Positions 1-9,224 of a stretch of 64,000 nt of DNA are shown here, piece by piece. The notes under the pieces are model-generated. The model saw only the letters and a program-made list of their open reading frames with translations. It searched no databases and had not been told where the DNA came from. Position 1 is the stretch's first letter. Every line of letters starts with the position of its first letter. The position numbers and the translations under genes are program-made. Origin of the DNA: Nocardioides gansuensis (GTDB lineage: Bacteria > Actinomycetota > Actinomycetes > Propionibacteriales > Nocardioidaceae); assembly GCF_003076135.1 (NCBI RefSeq), contig NZ_QDGZ01000001.1, positions 682,001 to 746,000 of the forward strand, in the 5' to 3' direction.

Positions 1-1
1 C

Positions 2-943
2 TCCGCCCGCGCGGTCGCGACGACGGCTGACGGCGACAGGGTCGTCGAGGCCACGCCCGGCACGACCTGGGCCGAGCAGCTCCTCCCCGGGGTCACCGGC
101 CTCGTGCTCGAGGGCGAGCACGGTGGCGGCGACGCCGACCTGCCGGCCGCGCCGGGGGTCTTCCGGGCCTCGCGGGTCACGTACGCCGCCGCGCAGGCAC
201 CGTCCCCGCCCGCCCCCGTCGAGGGGGCCTTGGCCGAGGTCGCCGCCGAGCGTCCCGAGGCACCCGTCGCCGAGCCGGCGCCCGAGCCGGTGCCCGCTGC
301 CCAGGCCGCCCCGGTGGACCAGCCGGAGCCCGTGGCCGTCGCGGATCCGGCCGCGCCCGCGCGCTCGACGCCCTCCGCACCGCCGGTGACGGCGGCGGCC
401 GCCGCCCCGTCCGCCGCTCTCATGGAGTTGGGCGACGGCCAGCAGGACGACGAGGCGCCGACGGGTGAGCAGGAGCCGCTGCCCGCGGCGCCCTCCGGCG
501 ACGACACCCGCGTCGGCGGGCCGCACGAGGAGCACGTGCGCCCCCAGGCCGGCATCCCCGGCCAGCAGCAGGCGCCCGCGATCACCTCCAGGCCGGTCGC
601 CCGGCTCGTCCTCTCGACCGGCGACGTGCTCGAGGTGGACCGCGCGATCGTGGTCGGCCGGGCCCCTGAGGCACGCCAGTTCGGCGCCCAGGACCAGCCC
701 CTGCTGCTCACGGTGCCCAGCCCCCACCACGAGATCTCCTCCACCCACCTGGAGATCCGGCCGGGCTCCGGGGCCGACCACGGCATGGCGGTCGTGACCG
801 ACCTCGGCTCCACCAACGGCACCGTGCTCGTCCAGCCCGGCCTGCCTCCGGAGGACCTCCAGCCCGGGATCGCGGTGGCGCTGATCCCCGGCGCCATCCT
901 CGACCTCGGTGACGGTGTCACGGTCCAGGTCACCAACCCCTGA
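2..943 (+). CDS. FHA-domain protein, 5' end outside window
   Basis: The reading frame is open to the left edge, so the true start lies outside the window. The visible 313 codons comprise a short N-terminal segment, a long Pro/Ala/Glu-rich linker, and a C-terminal forkhead-associated domain. The FHA domain shows a VVGRAPEA strand, a HHEISSTHLEI motif and the DLGSTNGT signature. FHA domains bind phosphothreonine peptides, usually on targets of Ser/Thr kinases. The stop is 8 bases before the next gene, which also ends in an FHA domain, so the two are probably co-transcribed. Any N-terminal domain beyond the edge cannot be judged. Confidence 0.85.
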   Translation, partial: SARAVATTADGDRVVEATPGTTWAEQLLPGVTGLVLEGEHGGGDADLPAAPGVFRASRVTYAAAQAPSPPAPVEGALAEVAAERPEAPVAEPAPEPVPAAQAAPVDQPEPVAVADPAAPARSTPSAPPVTAAAAAPSAALMELGDGQQDDEAPTGEQEPLPAAPSGDDTRVGGPHEEHVRPQAGIPGQQQAPAITSRPVARLVLSTGDVLEVDRAIVVGRAPEARQFGAQDQPLLLTVPSPHHEISSTHLEIRPGSGADHGMAVVTDLGSTNGTVLVQPGLPPEDLQPGIAVALIPGAILDLGDGVTVQVTNP

Positions 944-951
944 GCACGCGC

Positions 952-2127
952 ATGACGACCTCATCGAGCACCGCCCGCACCTCGTTCCCGGTCGCCGAGC
1001 TGGAGCGCCGCTTCTACGCCTTCGCGATCGACCGGCTGCTGTCCTGGGCGCTCTACGTCGTCGTCGGCGTGGGGGCCCGTGGCGCTCTCGGGCCAGACCG
1101 GCTGTGGACGGTGCTCGGCGTCGTGGCGGGCACGGCGGGCCTCGTCTGGCTGGTGCTGGCGGTGCTCCTCGGGGCGACCGGCACGTCTCCCGGCAAGTCG
1201 GCGGTGGGACTGCGGGTGGTGCGGGAGGGCACCGGCGAGCCACCCGGCGTGGGCCCGGCCCTGCTGCGCTCGCTCGTGCTCGCCGTCGCCGGACTGCCGA
1301 CCTTCGGGATGGGCCTCGCCTCGCTCGCCTGGACAGCCGTGGAGGACGCGGGTGGCCGGCGCCGCGGCTGGCACGACCACCTCGCCCACTCCGTGGTCGT
1401 CGACGTCCGGCCGGTGGAGGTGGTCCAGGAGCAGGTCCAGGAGGCACCCCGCCAGATCGTCAACCTGACCGCCCTGCGCCTGGTGCCGGCGCCGCCCGTC
1501 GAGGTGCCCTCGACTCCGGCGCGTGCGCCGAGCTCCGAGCTCTCGCAGCGCCGCCAGCCCGACGACGTCGCGCGCGCTGCCGCGAGCGTGCCGGTCCCGC
1601 CACCGGCGCAGCGGGCGCCCGTCACCCCGCCGGCGCCCCATCACCAACCGGCGTTCCAGCCGCCTGCGCCTCCGCAGCAGCCGCCCGCGTTCCGGCCGCC
1701 CGCCGCACCCTCGGCGGCCCGGCCGCCCTTCCTCGCCGACTCGCCGGCCGGTCGCACGGTCGTGCGCGGCGCCGTGCCCGAGGCGCAGGGCCCGGCCCGC
1801 TGGCGGGTCACGTTCGACACGGGTGAGTCGTTCGTCGTCGAGGGGCTGACTCTGGTCGGCCGCCGGCCGGAGCCCCGTCCGGGGGAGGCCGTGCGCCACG
1901 TCGTACCCCTCCAGTCGGCGGACATGTCGGTGTCCAAGACCCACGCCCAGTTCGGGCCGGCGCCGGACGGCGTGATCGTGGTGATGGACCGTGGCTCCAC
2001 CAACGGGTCGGTGCTGGTCCGGCAGGGAGTGGCACGGCAGCTCGCCGCCGGCAAGCCGGCCACCCTGCTGCCCGGCGACAAGGTCGTGTTCGGCGACCGC
2101 CACATGGTGCTGAGCAGGGACTACTGA
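952..2127 (+). CDS. RDD-family membrane protein with C-terminal FHA domain
   Basis: This 391-residue protein has an N-terminal RDD domain (about residues 14-150). It carries the characteristic ERRFYAFAIDRLL start, three hydrophobic segments (about 27-44, 50-75 and 107-127) and a KSAVGLRVVRE motif. A Pro/Ala/Gln-rich linker of about 130 residues follows. The C-terminal FHA domain (about 285-390) has LVGRRPEP, SVSKTHAQF and GSTNGS (348-353). It is probably a membrane-tethered phosphothreonine reader. RDD domains have no firmly established general activity. The ATG follows the upstream FHA gene by 8 bases, indicating an operon. Confidence 0.85.
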   Translation: MTTSSSTARTSFPVAELERRFYAFAIDRLLSWALYVVVGVGARGALGPDRLWTVLGVVAGTAGLVWLVLAVLLGATGTSPGKSAVGLRVVREGTGEPPGVGPALLRSLVLAVAGLPTFGMGLASLAWTAVEDAGGRRRGWHDHLAHSVVVDVRPVEVVQEQVQEAPRQIVNLTALRLVPAPPVEVPSTPARAPSSELSQRRQPDDVARAAASVPVPPPAQRAPVTPPAPHHQPAFQPPAPPQQPPAFRPPAAPSAARPPFLADSPAGRTVVRGAVPEAQGPARWRVTFDTGESFVVEGLTLVGRRPEPRPGEAVRHVVPLQSADMSVSKTHAQFGPAPDGVIVVMDRGSTNGSVLVRQGVARQLAAGKPATLLPGDKVVFGDRHMVLSRDY

Positions 2128-2142
2128 GCGCCGTCGGCCGGC

Positions 2143-4278
2143 TCAGCGCCGGGTGAGCGCGACCGGGATCCGCAGCACGGAGCCGCGGGCACCGCGCCAG
2201 ACCACCCAGCCGCTGTCGGTGGCGAGCGGGCCGGCGCCCGCGGCGTGCACGCGGAACGTGCCGGTCTGACCCGGCCGCAGCCGCAGCGCCAGCGGGGTCA
2301 CGCGGACACTCGTGCGGGGGAACCCCTGGGCGGAGACCGAGAAGTATTCGGCGCGGGAGCCCAGGTTGGTCACGCGGCGGGTCAGCGTGCGTCCGGTGCC
2401 CCGGAAGACCAGGGACGGGGTGTTGAGGTCGCGCCACGAGCCGGCCTCGAGGGCCCGGCGCCACGAGGAGGGTCGGACGTCCAGGGCCAGGCGAGGACGC
2501 GGGACCGAGCGCAGCTCGCCCCCGCCCTGGCGCAGCGTCGACTCGCCCCGCAGCGGGACCGCGCCAGTGACCAGGGCCGAGCGCACGACGGACGCCGGCC
2601 AACGGTGCTGCCCCCGGAGCACGGCTGCCAGACCAGCGACGCGCGCCGTGGCGGCTGAGGTGCCGGAGAACAGGGACCAGCCGACGCCGGCGGGCCCGGT
2701 GGTCGCGGCAAGGACGCCCTGGCCACGCGCCACCACGTCGGGCTTGAGCACGCCCGCGCGCGGGTCGCCGGCAGCCGAGGTGGCCACGGTGCGCCGCGCT
2801 GCGTGGTCGGGCCGGGCGGCGGCCAGCCGCACCCGCCCCCTCGGGTGGGTGCGCATCCAGCGCAGCAACTGCCGGGCCGCCGTCGCGGACACGTGCACGG
2901 TGGGAATGCTGTGGAAGTCGTCGTGCACGGCGCCGCGGCGCACGTTGGCCAGCACCATGCCGACGCCGTCGGCCTGCTCCACCGCGGTGGACTTGTCGAC
3001 GCGGCCGATGCCGCCGCGCCGGCAGACGACCACGGCGCCGGCCGCCCGCTGGGCGTCGAGGCTGCCGGGGCGGCACTGCGCGGCATCCGCGAGGCGGGCG
3101 CCCCGGGCCGCGACATCCGTCGCCCTCAGGACGCGGACGGGGCCGACGTCGTGGCGGATCCGGCTGGCGCCCAGGAGCCGGGGGCCCCCGGCCGCGCTGA
3201 CCACGCCCCGCCGGGTGGGTCCCTGCGCCGAGCCGACGGTGGTCACCCACGGCGAGCCGTGGGCGGCGTACGCCGTGTCGGCGGCGTTGCCGGCCGCAGC
3301 GACCACCACGACATCGGACTCGGCGGCGCCGAGCAGGGCGAGCTCGACGGTGTCCAGACGGTCCGGCCCGGCGATCGCGAGGCTGAGCACGTCCACGCCG
3401 TCGGCGGTGGCCCTGTCGATGGCGGAGACGACGTCGGCGGTGGCACAGCCGTCGTCGGCCGGGTCGGGCGCGGCCCAGCAGGACTTGTAGGTCGCGATGC
3501 GGGCCTGCGGGGCGAGTCCGCTGTAGACCCCGGCGTCCCGACCTGCGACGCGCACCGAGACGCCCGAGTTGCCGGCAGCGATGGACGCGACGGCCGTGCC
3601 GTGGCCGACCTGGTCACGCGGTGACAGGGACTCGGTGGCGCGCACGCGGTCGGCGCCGAATCCGTGCACCCACCAGCCGGAGCCGACCAGCTTGCGGTCG
3701 CACGTCTCCGGTCCCCAGTCGTCACCGCCGACGCACTCGCCGGCGAAGTCGCGGGGCGCGCGGCCGAGTCGGGGCACCTCCGCGAAGAGGGGGGAGTCGG
3801 GGTCGAGGCCGGAGTCGACGAAGCCGATCACGGTGCCCGCGCCGCCGCGGTGCGGTCCGGTGCCCACGGCTCCCAGAGGGGCCCGGCTGGTCGACCCGGC
3901 CATCGTCACGACGCTGTTGGGCTCGACGAGGGCGACCGACGGGTCGGCCTCGAGCCGGTCGACCTGCTCGGGCGTCAGGTGTGCGGCGAACCCGTTCAGG
4001 GCGGTGGTCCAGCGGTAGGTCACCTCGCCGATCCCGGCCGCGGCCAACACCGCGTCCTGCCGCGCCAGCAGCGCGGCCTCGTCGGCTGCGCCGGCCCGGT
4101 CATCGTCTGCGGAGGTGCCGGGACCGGTGAGGGTGACCAGGTGCAGGTCCGGGAGCGGGCGCGGATCCGCGGCGGCGGCCGGGGTCCCGGCGACGCCGGG
4201 CGAGGCGGTCAGGGCGAGCAGCAGCGCGATGCCGGGCACGCCGGTGTGACGTCCGCCCGCCCGCCTGCGACCTCGCAC
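2143..4278 (-). CDS. Secreted subtilisin-like (S8) serine protease
   Basis: The 711-residue product starts at GTG 4278, preceded by AGAAGGGGA. Upstream in-frame starts would put extra residues before the basic n-region and hydrophobic core of the signal peptide. An I9-type propeptide follows. The catalytic triad is visible: Asp155 (VDSGLD), His226 (GHGTA) and Ser541 (SGTSAAT), with oxyanion Asn331 (AAGN). A PA-like insert (about 405-500) sits before the Ser motif. The Ser motif reads GTSAATA instead of the usual GTSMATP, a tolerated variation. The C-terminus resembles an Fn3-like subtilase tail. It is predicted to be an exported endopeptidase. No TM anchor or sortase signal is visible at the C-terminus. 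Confidence 0.9.
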   Translation of the reverse strand: MRGRRRAGGRHTGVPGIALLLALTASPGVAGTPAAAADPRPLPDLHLVTLTGPGTSADDDRAGAADEAALLARQDAVLAAAGIGEVTYRWTTALNGFAAHLTPEQVDRLEADPSVALVEPNSVVTMAGSTSRAPLGAVGTGPHRGGAGTVIGFVDSGLDPDSPLFAEVPRLGRAPRDFAGECVGGDDWGPETCDRKLVGSGWWVHGFGADRVRATESLSPRDQVGHGTAVASIAAGNSGVSVRVAGRDAGVYSGLAPQARIATYKSCWAAPDPADDGCATADVVSAIDRATADGVDVLSLAIAGPDRLDTVELALLGAAESDVVVVAAAGNAADTAYAAHGSPWVTTVGSAQGPTRRGVVSAAGGPRLLGASRIRHDVGPVRVLRATDVAARGARLADAAQCRPGSLDAQRAAGAVVVCRRGGIGRVDKSTAVEQADGVGMVLANVRRGAVHDDFHSIPTVHVSATAARQLLRWMRTHPRGRVRLAAARPDHAARRTVATSAAGDPRAGVLKPDVVARGQGVLAATTGPAGVGWSLFSGTSAATARVAGLAAVLRGQHRWPASVVRSALVTGAVPLRGESTLRQGGGELRSVPRPRLALDVRPSSWRRALEAGSWRDLNTPSLVFRGTGRTLTRRVTNLGSRAEYFSVSAQGFPRTSVRVTPLALRLRPGQTGTFRVHAAGAGPLATDSGWVVWRGARGSVLRIPVALTRR

Positions 4279-4385
4279 GGCTTCCCCTTCTGCTGCGACT
4301 GCTGTCCGCCGTCCCATTCTGGCGCCGAGTGACCCATGGTGACAGGGGGACCGGAGTGAGGCCAAAGCCGAGTGCACAGGGGCCG

Positions 4386-4397
4386 TACGCTGGCGGC
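4386..4397 (+). promoter_or_regulatory. -10 box of a probable leaderless promoter
   Basis: TACGCT at 4386-4391 is followed by six bases and then ATG 4398. The transcript would start at or within a base of the start codon. No convincing -35 element is visible. The 119-base gap to the divergent protease gene holds nothing else I recognise. Confidence 0.5.
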
Positions 4398-5852
4398 ATG
4401 CCGACGCCGTCCTCCCCCCAGCTGGTGGTGGCCTTCGACCTCGACATGACCCTCATCGCCACGGTGCCCGGCTTCATCGCGACTCTCGAGGTGCTGGCGC
4501 TCGAGCTCGGGGTCGAGCTGCCTGCGGCGGCCCTCTCCTCGCGCCTCGGGCCACCCCTCCACCAGCTGCTCGCCGACCACCTCGAGGAGGCTGCGGTCGC
4601 CCCAGCGGTCGACCGGTTCCGTGCGCTCTACCCCGACCTCGCGGTCGCGCCCGTCCCGGTGCTGCCGGGTGCCGTGGAGGCGCTCGCCGCCGTACGCCGC
4701 CACGGCGGGCGCGTCCTGGTCGTGACCGGGAAGTTCACCCCCAACGCCCGGCTGCACCTCGACCACCTCGGCCTGGAGGTCGACCACCTCGAGGGCAAGG
4801 TCTGGGGCGTCGGCAAGGCCGAGCCGCTGCAGGCCCACGGAGCCGCCGTGCTCGTCGGCGACCACGTCCACGACGTGGAGGGGGCGCTGGCCGCCGGGGT
4901 CACCAGCGTCTCGGTGCTCACGGGCGGCTCGACGCGGGAGGAGCTCGTCGCGGCCGGCACCCATGTCGTGCTGGACGACCTGCGCGACTTCCCGGCGTGG
5001 CTCGACGAGCACGTCCTCGACGTGCGCCTCGCCGCCCTGGAGGAGCGCCTGCGCGAGCTGGGGTCGGTCGTCGTGGCCTTCAGCGGTGGCGCCGACAGCG
5101 CCCTGCTGCTGGCGGCCGCCGTCCGGGTGCTGGGCCCCGAGCACGTGGTCGCCGCCACGGGCTACTCCGACTCGCTGCCCTCGGTCGAGCGCGACCCGGC
5201 GCGTGCCTTCGCCGAGTCACTCGGGGTGCGGCTGCGGACGCCGCGCACACACGAGATGGAGCGCGAGGGCTACCGCGCCAACGACGGCCAGCGCTGCTAC
5301 TTCTGCAAGGCCGAGCTCATCGAGACCCTGCTGCCGCTGGCGGCGGAGCACGGCATCGCGCACGTCGCGACGGGGACGAACGCCGACGACGCGGTGGCGG
5401 GCTTCCGGCCCGGCATACGGGCCGCGGCCGAGCGCGGGGCGGTGACCCCGCTCCTGGATGCCGGGCTCACCAAGGAGCAGGTGCGCGCAGCGTCCCGGCG
5501 CTGGGGCCTGCCGACCTGGGACAAGCCCGCGGCGGCCTGCCTGTCCTCCCGGGTCGCCTACGGCCTCGAGGTGACGCCACGCCGGCTCGCCCGCGTGGAG
5601 CGGGCCGAGGCGGCGCTGCGAGCCGTGCTCGCCGACAAGGGGCTGGAGTCACGCGACCTGCGAGTGCGCGACCTGGGGGAGCGGGCGTCCGTGGAGGTCG
5701 ATCGCGACCTGCTCGCCGGTCCGCTCGCGCCCGGGGCGGCTGCGGAGGCGGCGGTGCTGCGCGCCGTACGGGAAGCCGGCTTCGGCGACGCCGTGCTCGA
5801 CCCGCGGGGCTTCCGGTCGGGTTCGCTCAACGAGGCGCTCGTCCGGGAATGA
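4398..5852 (+). CDS. larE: HAD-like phosphatase fused to LarE-type sulfur transferase
   Basis: This 484-residue protein has two domains. Residues 10-205 form a HAD hydrolase of the phosphoglycolate-phosphatase type, with nucleophile motif DLDMTLI, VTGK and VGDHVHD. Residues about 210-484 are a PP-loop ATP pyrophosphatase of the LarE family, with FSGGADSA (228-235), CYFCK (Cys300, Cys303) and ACLSSR (Cys381). LarE enzymes adenylate and thiolate the nickel-pincer nucleotide precursor of lactate racemase. Single-Cys forms sacrifice the Cys sulfur, while three-Cys forms such as the Thermotoga enzyme are thought to use a [4Fe-4S] cluster. The three cysteines here point to the cluster type. No larA, larB or larC is in the window, so the substrate is uncertain. 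The start at 4398 is chosen from the leaderless promoter and the HAD start. Confidence 0.85.
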   Translation: MPTPSSPQLVVAFDLDMTLIATVPGFIATLEVLALELGVELPAAALSSRLGPPLHQLLADHLEEAAVAPAVDRFRALYPDLAVAPVPVLPGAVEALAAVRRHGGRVLVVTGKFTPNARLHLDHLGLEVDHLEGKVWGVGKAEPLQAHGAAVLVGDHVHDVEGALAAGVTSVSVLTGGSTREELVAAGTHVVLDDLRDFPAWLDEHVLDVRLAALEERLRELGSVVVAFSGGADSALLLAAAVRVLGPEHVVAATGYSDSLPSVERDPARAFAESLGVRLRTPRTHEMEREGYRANDGQRCYFCKAELIETLLPLAAEHGIAHVATGTNADDAVAGFRPGIRAAAERGAVTPLLDAGLTKEQVRAASRRWGLPTWDKPAAACLSSRVAYGLEVTPRRLARVERAEAALRAVLADKGLESRDLRVRDLGERASVEVDRDLLAGPLAPGAAAEAAVLRAVREAGFGDAVLDPRGFRSGSLNEALVRE

Positions 5853-5954
5853 CCAGACAGCAGAACTGGTTGGCAGGCTGTCGGCGCACCGGCCTACAGT
5901 GTGCGCCGCATGGCCGCGGGACGTCCCGCGGTGAGACAGAGGAAGGCGAGTGCC

Positions 5955-6350
5955 GTGCCCACAGGCAAGGTCAAGTGGTTCGACGCTGACAAGGGGTTCG
6001 GGTTCCTGTCGCAGAGCGACGGCCCCGACGTCTACGTGCACGCCGACGCGCTGCCCGAGGGCGTGACGACACTCAAGGCCGGCACTCGTGTCGAGTTCGG
6101 CATCGCCCAGGGCCGCCGGGGCGACCAGGCGCTGCAGGTGCGAGTCCTCGACGCGCCCCCGTCCGTCACGCGCAGCCAGCGCAACGCCCAGCGCAAGAAG
6201 CCCGAGGACATGGTCACCATCGTCGAGGACCTCATGCAGCTCCTCGACGGCGTCGGCGAGACCTACCGTCGCGGCCGTCACCCCGAGCCCCGCACGGCCC
6301 GGCCGGTGGCCAAGCTGCTCCGCGCGCTGGCCGACGAGCTCGAGCTCTGA
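5955..6350 (+). CDS. Cold-shock domain protein with actinobacterial C-terminal extension
   Basis: The 131-residue product begins at GTG 5955, preceded by AGAGGAAGG. Residues 1-66 are a cold-shock domain with GKVKWFDADKGFGFL (RNP1-like) and VYVHADAL (RNP2-like). The remaining ~65 residues form an extension typical of the larger actinobacterial CspB class (mycobacterial Rv0871 is about this length). It should bind single-stranded RNA or DNA as a chaperone. It stands alone on the plus strand, facing the convergent MFS gene 12 bases away. An upstream in-frame ATG at 5913 would add residues with no similarity to the family. Confidence 0.9.
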   Translation: MPTGKVKWFDADKGFGFLSQSDGPDVYVHADALPEGVTTLKAGTRVEFGIAQGRRGDQALQVRVLDAPPSVTRSQRNAQRKKPEDMVTIVEDLMQLLDGVGETYRRGRHPEPRTARPVAKLLRALADELEL

Positions 6351-6362
6351 GGCGACCGCAGG

Positions 6363-7736
6363 TCAGGCGCCGCCCGGCGCCGTGCCGACGTGGCGCGGCC
6401 GGGTGGTGAAGACGAAGACGGCCCACGCGGCGAGCACGCCGCACGCGACGCCGAGTCCGAGACGTGGCATCAACGGCATCGCGATGCCGACGAAGCCGCC
6501 GATCACCCAGGCCAGCTGGAGCGTCGTGTCCGAGCGGGCGAACGCGCTCGCCTGGATCCGCTCCGGCACGTCGCGCTGGATCGTGGAGTCGAGCGAGAGC
6601 TTGGCGAGAGACTGCGCCAGCCCCGCGGTGAGGCCGAGCAGCACCAGCGGCACGAGGCTGTAGAACAGCGCCCCGAGCAGGGCCACCGCGGCGTCGGCCA
6701 GCAGCGCGAGGACGACCGTGAGGGCCGGGTCGATGCGCCGCAGCAGCGAGCCGAGGGCGATCCCCAGGGTGTTGCCGAGCCCGGCCGCGCCGATGACGAG
6801 GCCCAGCAGCACCTCGGGCCTCCACTCCCCGATCGGGTTGTCGCGCAGGAGGAAGGCCATGAACATCGTCAGGAAACCCGACAGCCAGCGCGGGCCGCAG
6901 TTGGCCCGCAGCGCGAAGGCGACGGCGGGGGGCACGCGGGTGCGCGGTCGGCGGCCCACGACCGCTCCGATCGAGGAGCCCCGCATCAGCACCAGGGTGC
7001 CCTCGCCGAGGCTGGAGTCGACCCGCTCGGGCAGCCGGATCGCCCAGACCGTCGCGATCACGAACAGCGCGAACCCGTAGCGCAGCGACCACTCCGACCC
7101 GGCGGTGGCGGCGAGCACCGCGATCGGGGCCGAGAGCCCCGCGCCGACCACGCCGGCGAGGGAGACCCGCGCATTGGCCTTGACCAGGGTGAGCCGGTGG
7201 GGGAGCAGGCGCGGGACCGCGGCCGCCCGGGTCACGGCGTAGGCCTTGGACGCGACGAGGCAGCCCAGCGCCGCGGGGAACAGCCACCGGGAGTCGGTGG
7301 CGACCGCCGTGGCCAGCACCCAGCAGAGGAAGCCCCGGATCGCCATCGTGGAGCCGATGGCCCAGCGCCGGCCGTGGGTGAACCGGTCGAGGAACGGGCC
7401 GATGAGCGGGGCGACGATGGCGAAGGGCAGCATCGTGAGGCCGAGGAACAGCGCCACCTGGCCGCGCGCCTCGCCGGTCGGCACCTGGAAGAACAGGGTG
7501 CCCGCGAGCGAGATCGCGACCGCGGCGTCGCCTGCCGCCGAGAGCGCGTGCAGGCCGATCAGCCGGGACAGGCCGGTGTCGCCCGCGCCCTCGGCGCGGG
7601 CCGCGCGGCGGGCCTGCTGGACCGTGAACCGCCCGGCGCGCCCGGTGGCGCGCGTGGCGCCGCTGACCCCGCGTCGTACGGCCCCGGCTGCCCGGCCAGC
7701 GCCCACACTCGTGCGTCGCGTCCGGTCCGTGGTCAT
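6363..7736 (-). CDS. MFS-family membrane transporter
   Basis: The protein is about 457 residues from ATG 7736. A basic, Arg-rich cytoplasmic N-terminus of about 50 residues is followed by some 10-12 hydrophobic segments. MFS-like features include GPFLDRFTHGRRWAIG between TM2 and TM3. Substrate is unknown. Its position between a cold-shock gene and a divergent DUF3027 gene matches the order I recall for mycobacterial Rv0871, Rv0876c and Rv0877, so it is probably the Rv0876c ortholog. An upstream in-frame start at 7826 would overlap the promoter of the divergent gene and is less likely. Confidence 0.8.
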   Translation of the reverse strand: MTTDRTRRTSVGAGRAAGAVRRGVSGATRATGRAGRFTVQQARRAARAEGAGDTGLSRLIGLHALSAAGDAAVAISLAGTLFFQVPTGEARGQVALFLGLTMLPFAIVAPLIGPFLDRFTHGRRWAIGSTMAIRGFLCWVLATAVATDSRWLFPAALGCLVASKAYAVTRAAAVPRLLPHRLTLVKANARVSLAGVVGAGLSAPIAVLAATAGSEWSLRYGFALFVIATVWAIRLPERVDSSLGEGTLVLMRGSSIGAVVGRRPRTRVPPAVAFALRANCGPRWLSGFLTMFMAFLLRDNPIGEWRPEVLLGLVIGAAGLGNTLGIALGSLLRRIDPALTVVLALLADAAVALLGALFYSLVPLVLLGLTAGLAQSLAKLSLDSTIQRDVPERIQASAFARSDTTLQLAWVIGGFVGIAMPLMPRLGLGVACGVLAAWAVFVFTTRPRHVGTAPGGA

Positions 7737-7835
7737 GGCCCAATCCTGCCGTGGGGGTGGCCGTCCGGTGCCGTCGGGGGCGGACGTGGCGGCCCCGGAC
7801 GCGACAGCGGCCCGCGGATTTGTCATGATGCGCCG

Positions 7836-8609
7836 GTGATCGCCCTTCAGACTGCGCCCGACGCCACCCTGGCCAAGGCCGTCGACCTCGCACGCTCCGT
7901 CGTGCTCGAGCTAGCGGATCCCGGCGACGTCGGCGAGCACCTCGGCGCCGTCGCCGAAGACGACCTGGTCGTCACCCACCAGTTCGCGTGCACGCGGTCC
8001 GGCTACGTCGGCTGGGTGTGGTCGGTGACGCTTTCGCGCGCCAAGCGCCACAAGCAGCCCACCGTCAACGAGGTCGTGCTGCTCCCCGGTGCCGACGCGA
8101 TCGTCGCGCCGCCGTGGGTGCCCTACAGGGAGCGCATCCAGCCGGGTGACCTCTCCCCCGGCGACCTGCTGCCGGTGGAGGACGAGGACCCGCGCCTGGT
8201 CCCGACCTACTCCTACGGCGACGACCCGCTCGACCCGGACGCCAAGGCGCAGGTGCGCCAGGTCGCCACGGAGCTCTACCTCGGGCGCGTGCGCACGCTG
8301 TCCCCCGAGGGCCGCGACCTGGCGGCGGAGCGGTGGTACTCCGGTCCCGGAGGCCCCGAGTCCGCGCTCGCGAAGAACGCACCCGAGACGTGCGCGACCT
8401 GCGGCTTCCTGGCCCGGCTCGCCGGCCCGCTGTCGGAGCTGTTCGGCGTCTGCGCCAACGGCAACGCCAACGACGACGGCCGCGTGGTCTCCTTCGACCA
8501 CGGCTGCGGTGCCCACTCCGAGGTCAAGCTGGCGCGCAAGCAGCAGCCGATCCCGATCCCGGACCACGTCTACGACAGCCTCACCGACGACGAGTTCGAG
8601 ACCCTCTGA
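7836..8609 (+). CDS. DUF3027-family protein
   Basis: This 257-residue soluble protein of unknown function matches the actinobacterial DUF3027 family (Rv0877-like). Visible landmarks are the VVTHQFACTRSGYVGWVW segment, PPWVPYRERIQPGDLSPGDLLP, and a C-terminal region with CATCGF, CANGNANDDG and DHGCGAHSE. The Cys/His spacing could bind a metal, which is inference. GTG 7836 sits six bases after a CATGAT box (7824-7829), with no Shine-Dalgarno, so a leaderless start is likely. It is divergent from the MFS gene. Confidence 0.8.
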   Translation: MIALQTAPDATLAKAVDLARSVVLELADPGDVGEHLGAVAEDDLVVTHQFACTRSGYVGWVWSVTLSRAKRHKQPTVNEVVLLPGADAIVAPPWVPYRERIQPGDLSPGDLLPVEDEDPRLVPTYSYGDDPLDPDAKAQVRQVATELYLGRVRTLSPEGRDLAAERWYSGPGGPESALAKNAPETCATCGFLARLAGPLSELFGVCANGNANDDGRVVSFDHGCGAHSEVKLARKQQPIPIPDHVYDSLTDDEFETL

Positions 8610-8621
8610 GCTGGTGGCGGC

Positions 8622-9224
8622 TCAGTCCGCCGCTGACAGCACCCACACGGCGTACTCGTCGTTCGGCTGGTGCAGCTCGTAGCTGCCGAACCGGTGCTCG
8701 ACACGCAGGCCCGCTGCCGCGCAGTCGGCCACGAACTCCTCGGCGGGGTAGGACCGGCTGCCGTTCTTCACCGCGGTGAGGTGGAAACCCGCCAGGATCC
8801 GTCCACCCGGGGCGAGCAGCTCCCGCAGCCGGGCCAGCACGGTCCGCTCGGTGCCCTCACCGAGGTAGATCATCACGTTGCCCACCACGACCACCAGGTC
8901 GAAGCGGCCGACCTCGCCGGGGTCGAGGGCCAGCGCCTCGTGCGGCAGCACCTCCAGGTCGGGATAGGTACGGCCCGACTGCGCCCTCAGCTCCAGGTCG
9001 GGCTCGGTCGCCACCACCTCGTGCCCGCGGCGGCGCAACGAGGCCGCGATGCGCCCCATGCCGGAGCCCACGTCGAGGATCCGTGCGCCACGCGGAACCA
9101 GGGCGTCGGCCAGCCGGGCCTCGCCGTCGACGTCCGCGCCCTGGGCCACGAGCGCGGCGAAGTGCTCCCCGTAGCCGCGGTTGCCCTCGCCCGCCAGCTC
9201 CCAGCGGGTCGGGGGAGTGGTCAC
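8622..9224 (-). CDS. Class I SAM-dependent methyltransferase
   Basis: The 200-residue protein has a Rossmann-type methyltransferase core: motif I ILDVGSGMGRIA, the acidic end of strand 2 (VVATEPDL), DLVVVVGNVM and LLAPGGRILAGFH. Substrate is unknown. Its GTG start overlaps the stop of the upstream DUF2530 gene (GTGA, 4 bases), so the two are translationally coupled. It is convergent with DUF3027, 12 bases away. Confidence 0.8.
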   Translation of the reverse strand: MTTPPTRWELAGEGNRGYGEHFAALVAQGADVDGEARLADALVPRGARILDVGSGMGRIAASLRRRGHEVVATEPDLELRAQSGRTYPDLEVLPHEALALDPGEVGRFDLVVVVGNVMIYLGEGTERTVLARLRELLAPGGRILAGFHLTAVKNGSRSYPAEEFVADCAAAGLRVEHRFGSYELHQPNDEYAVWVLSAAD

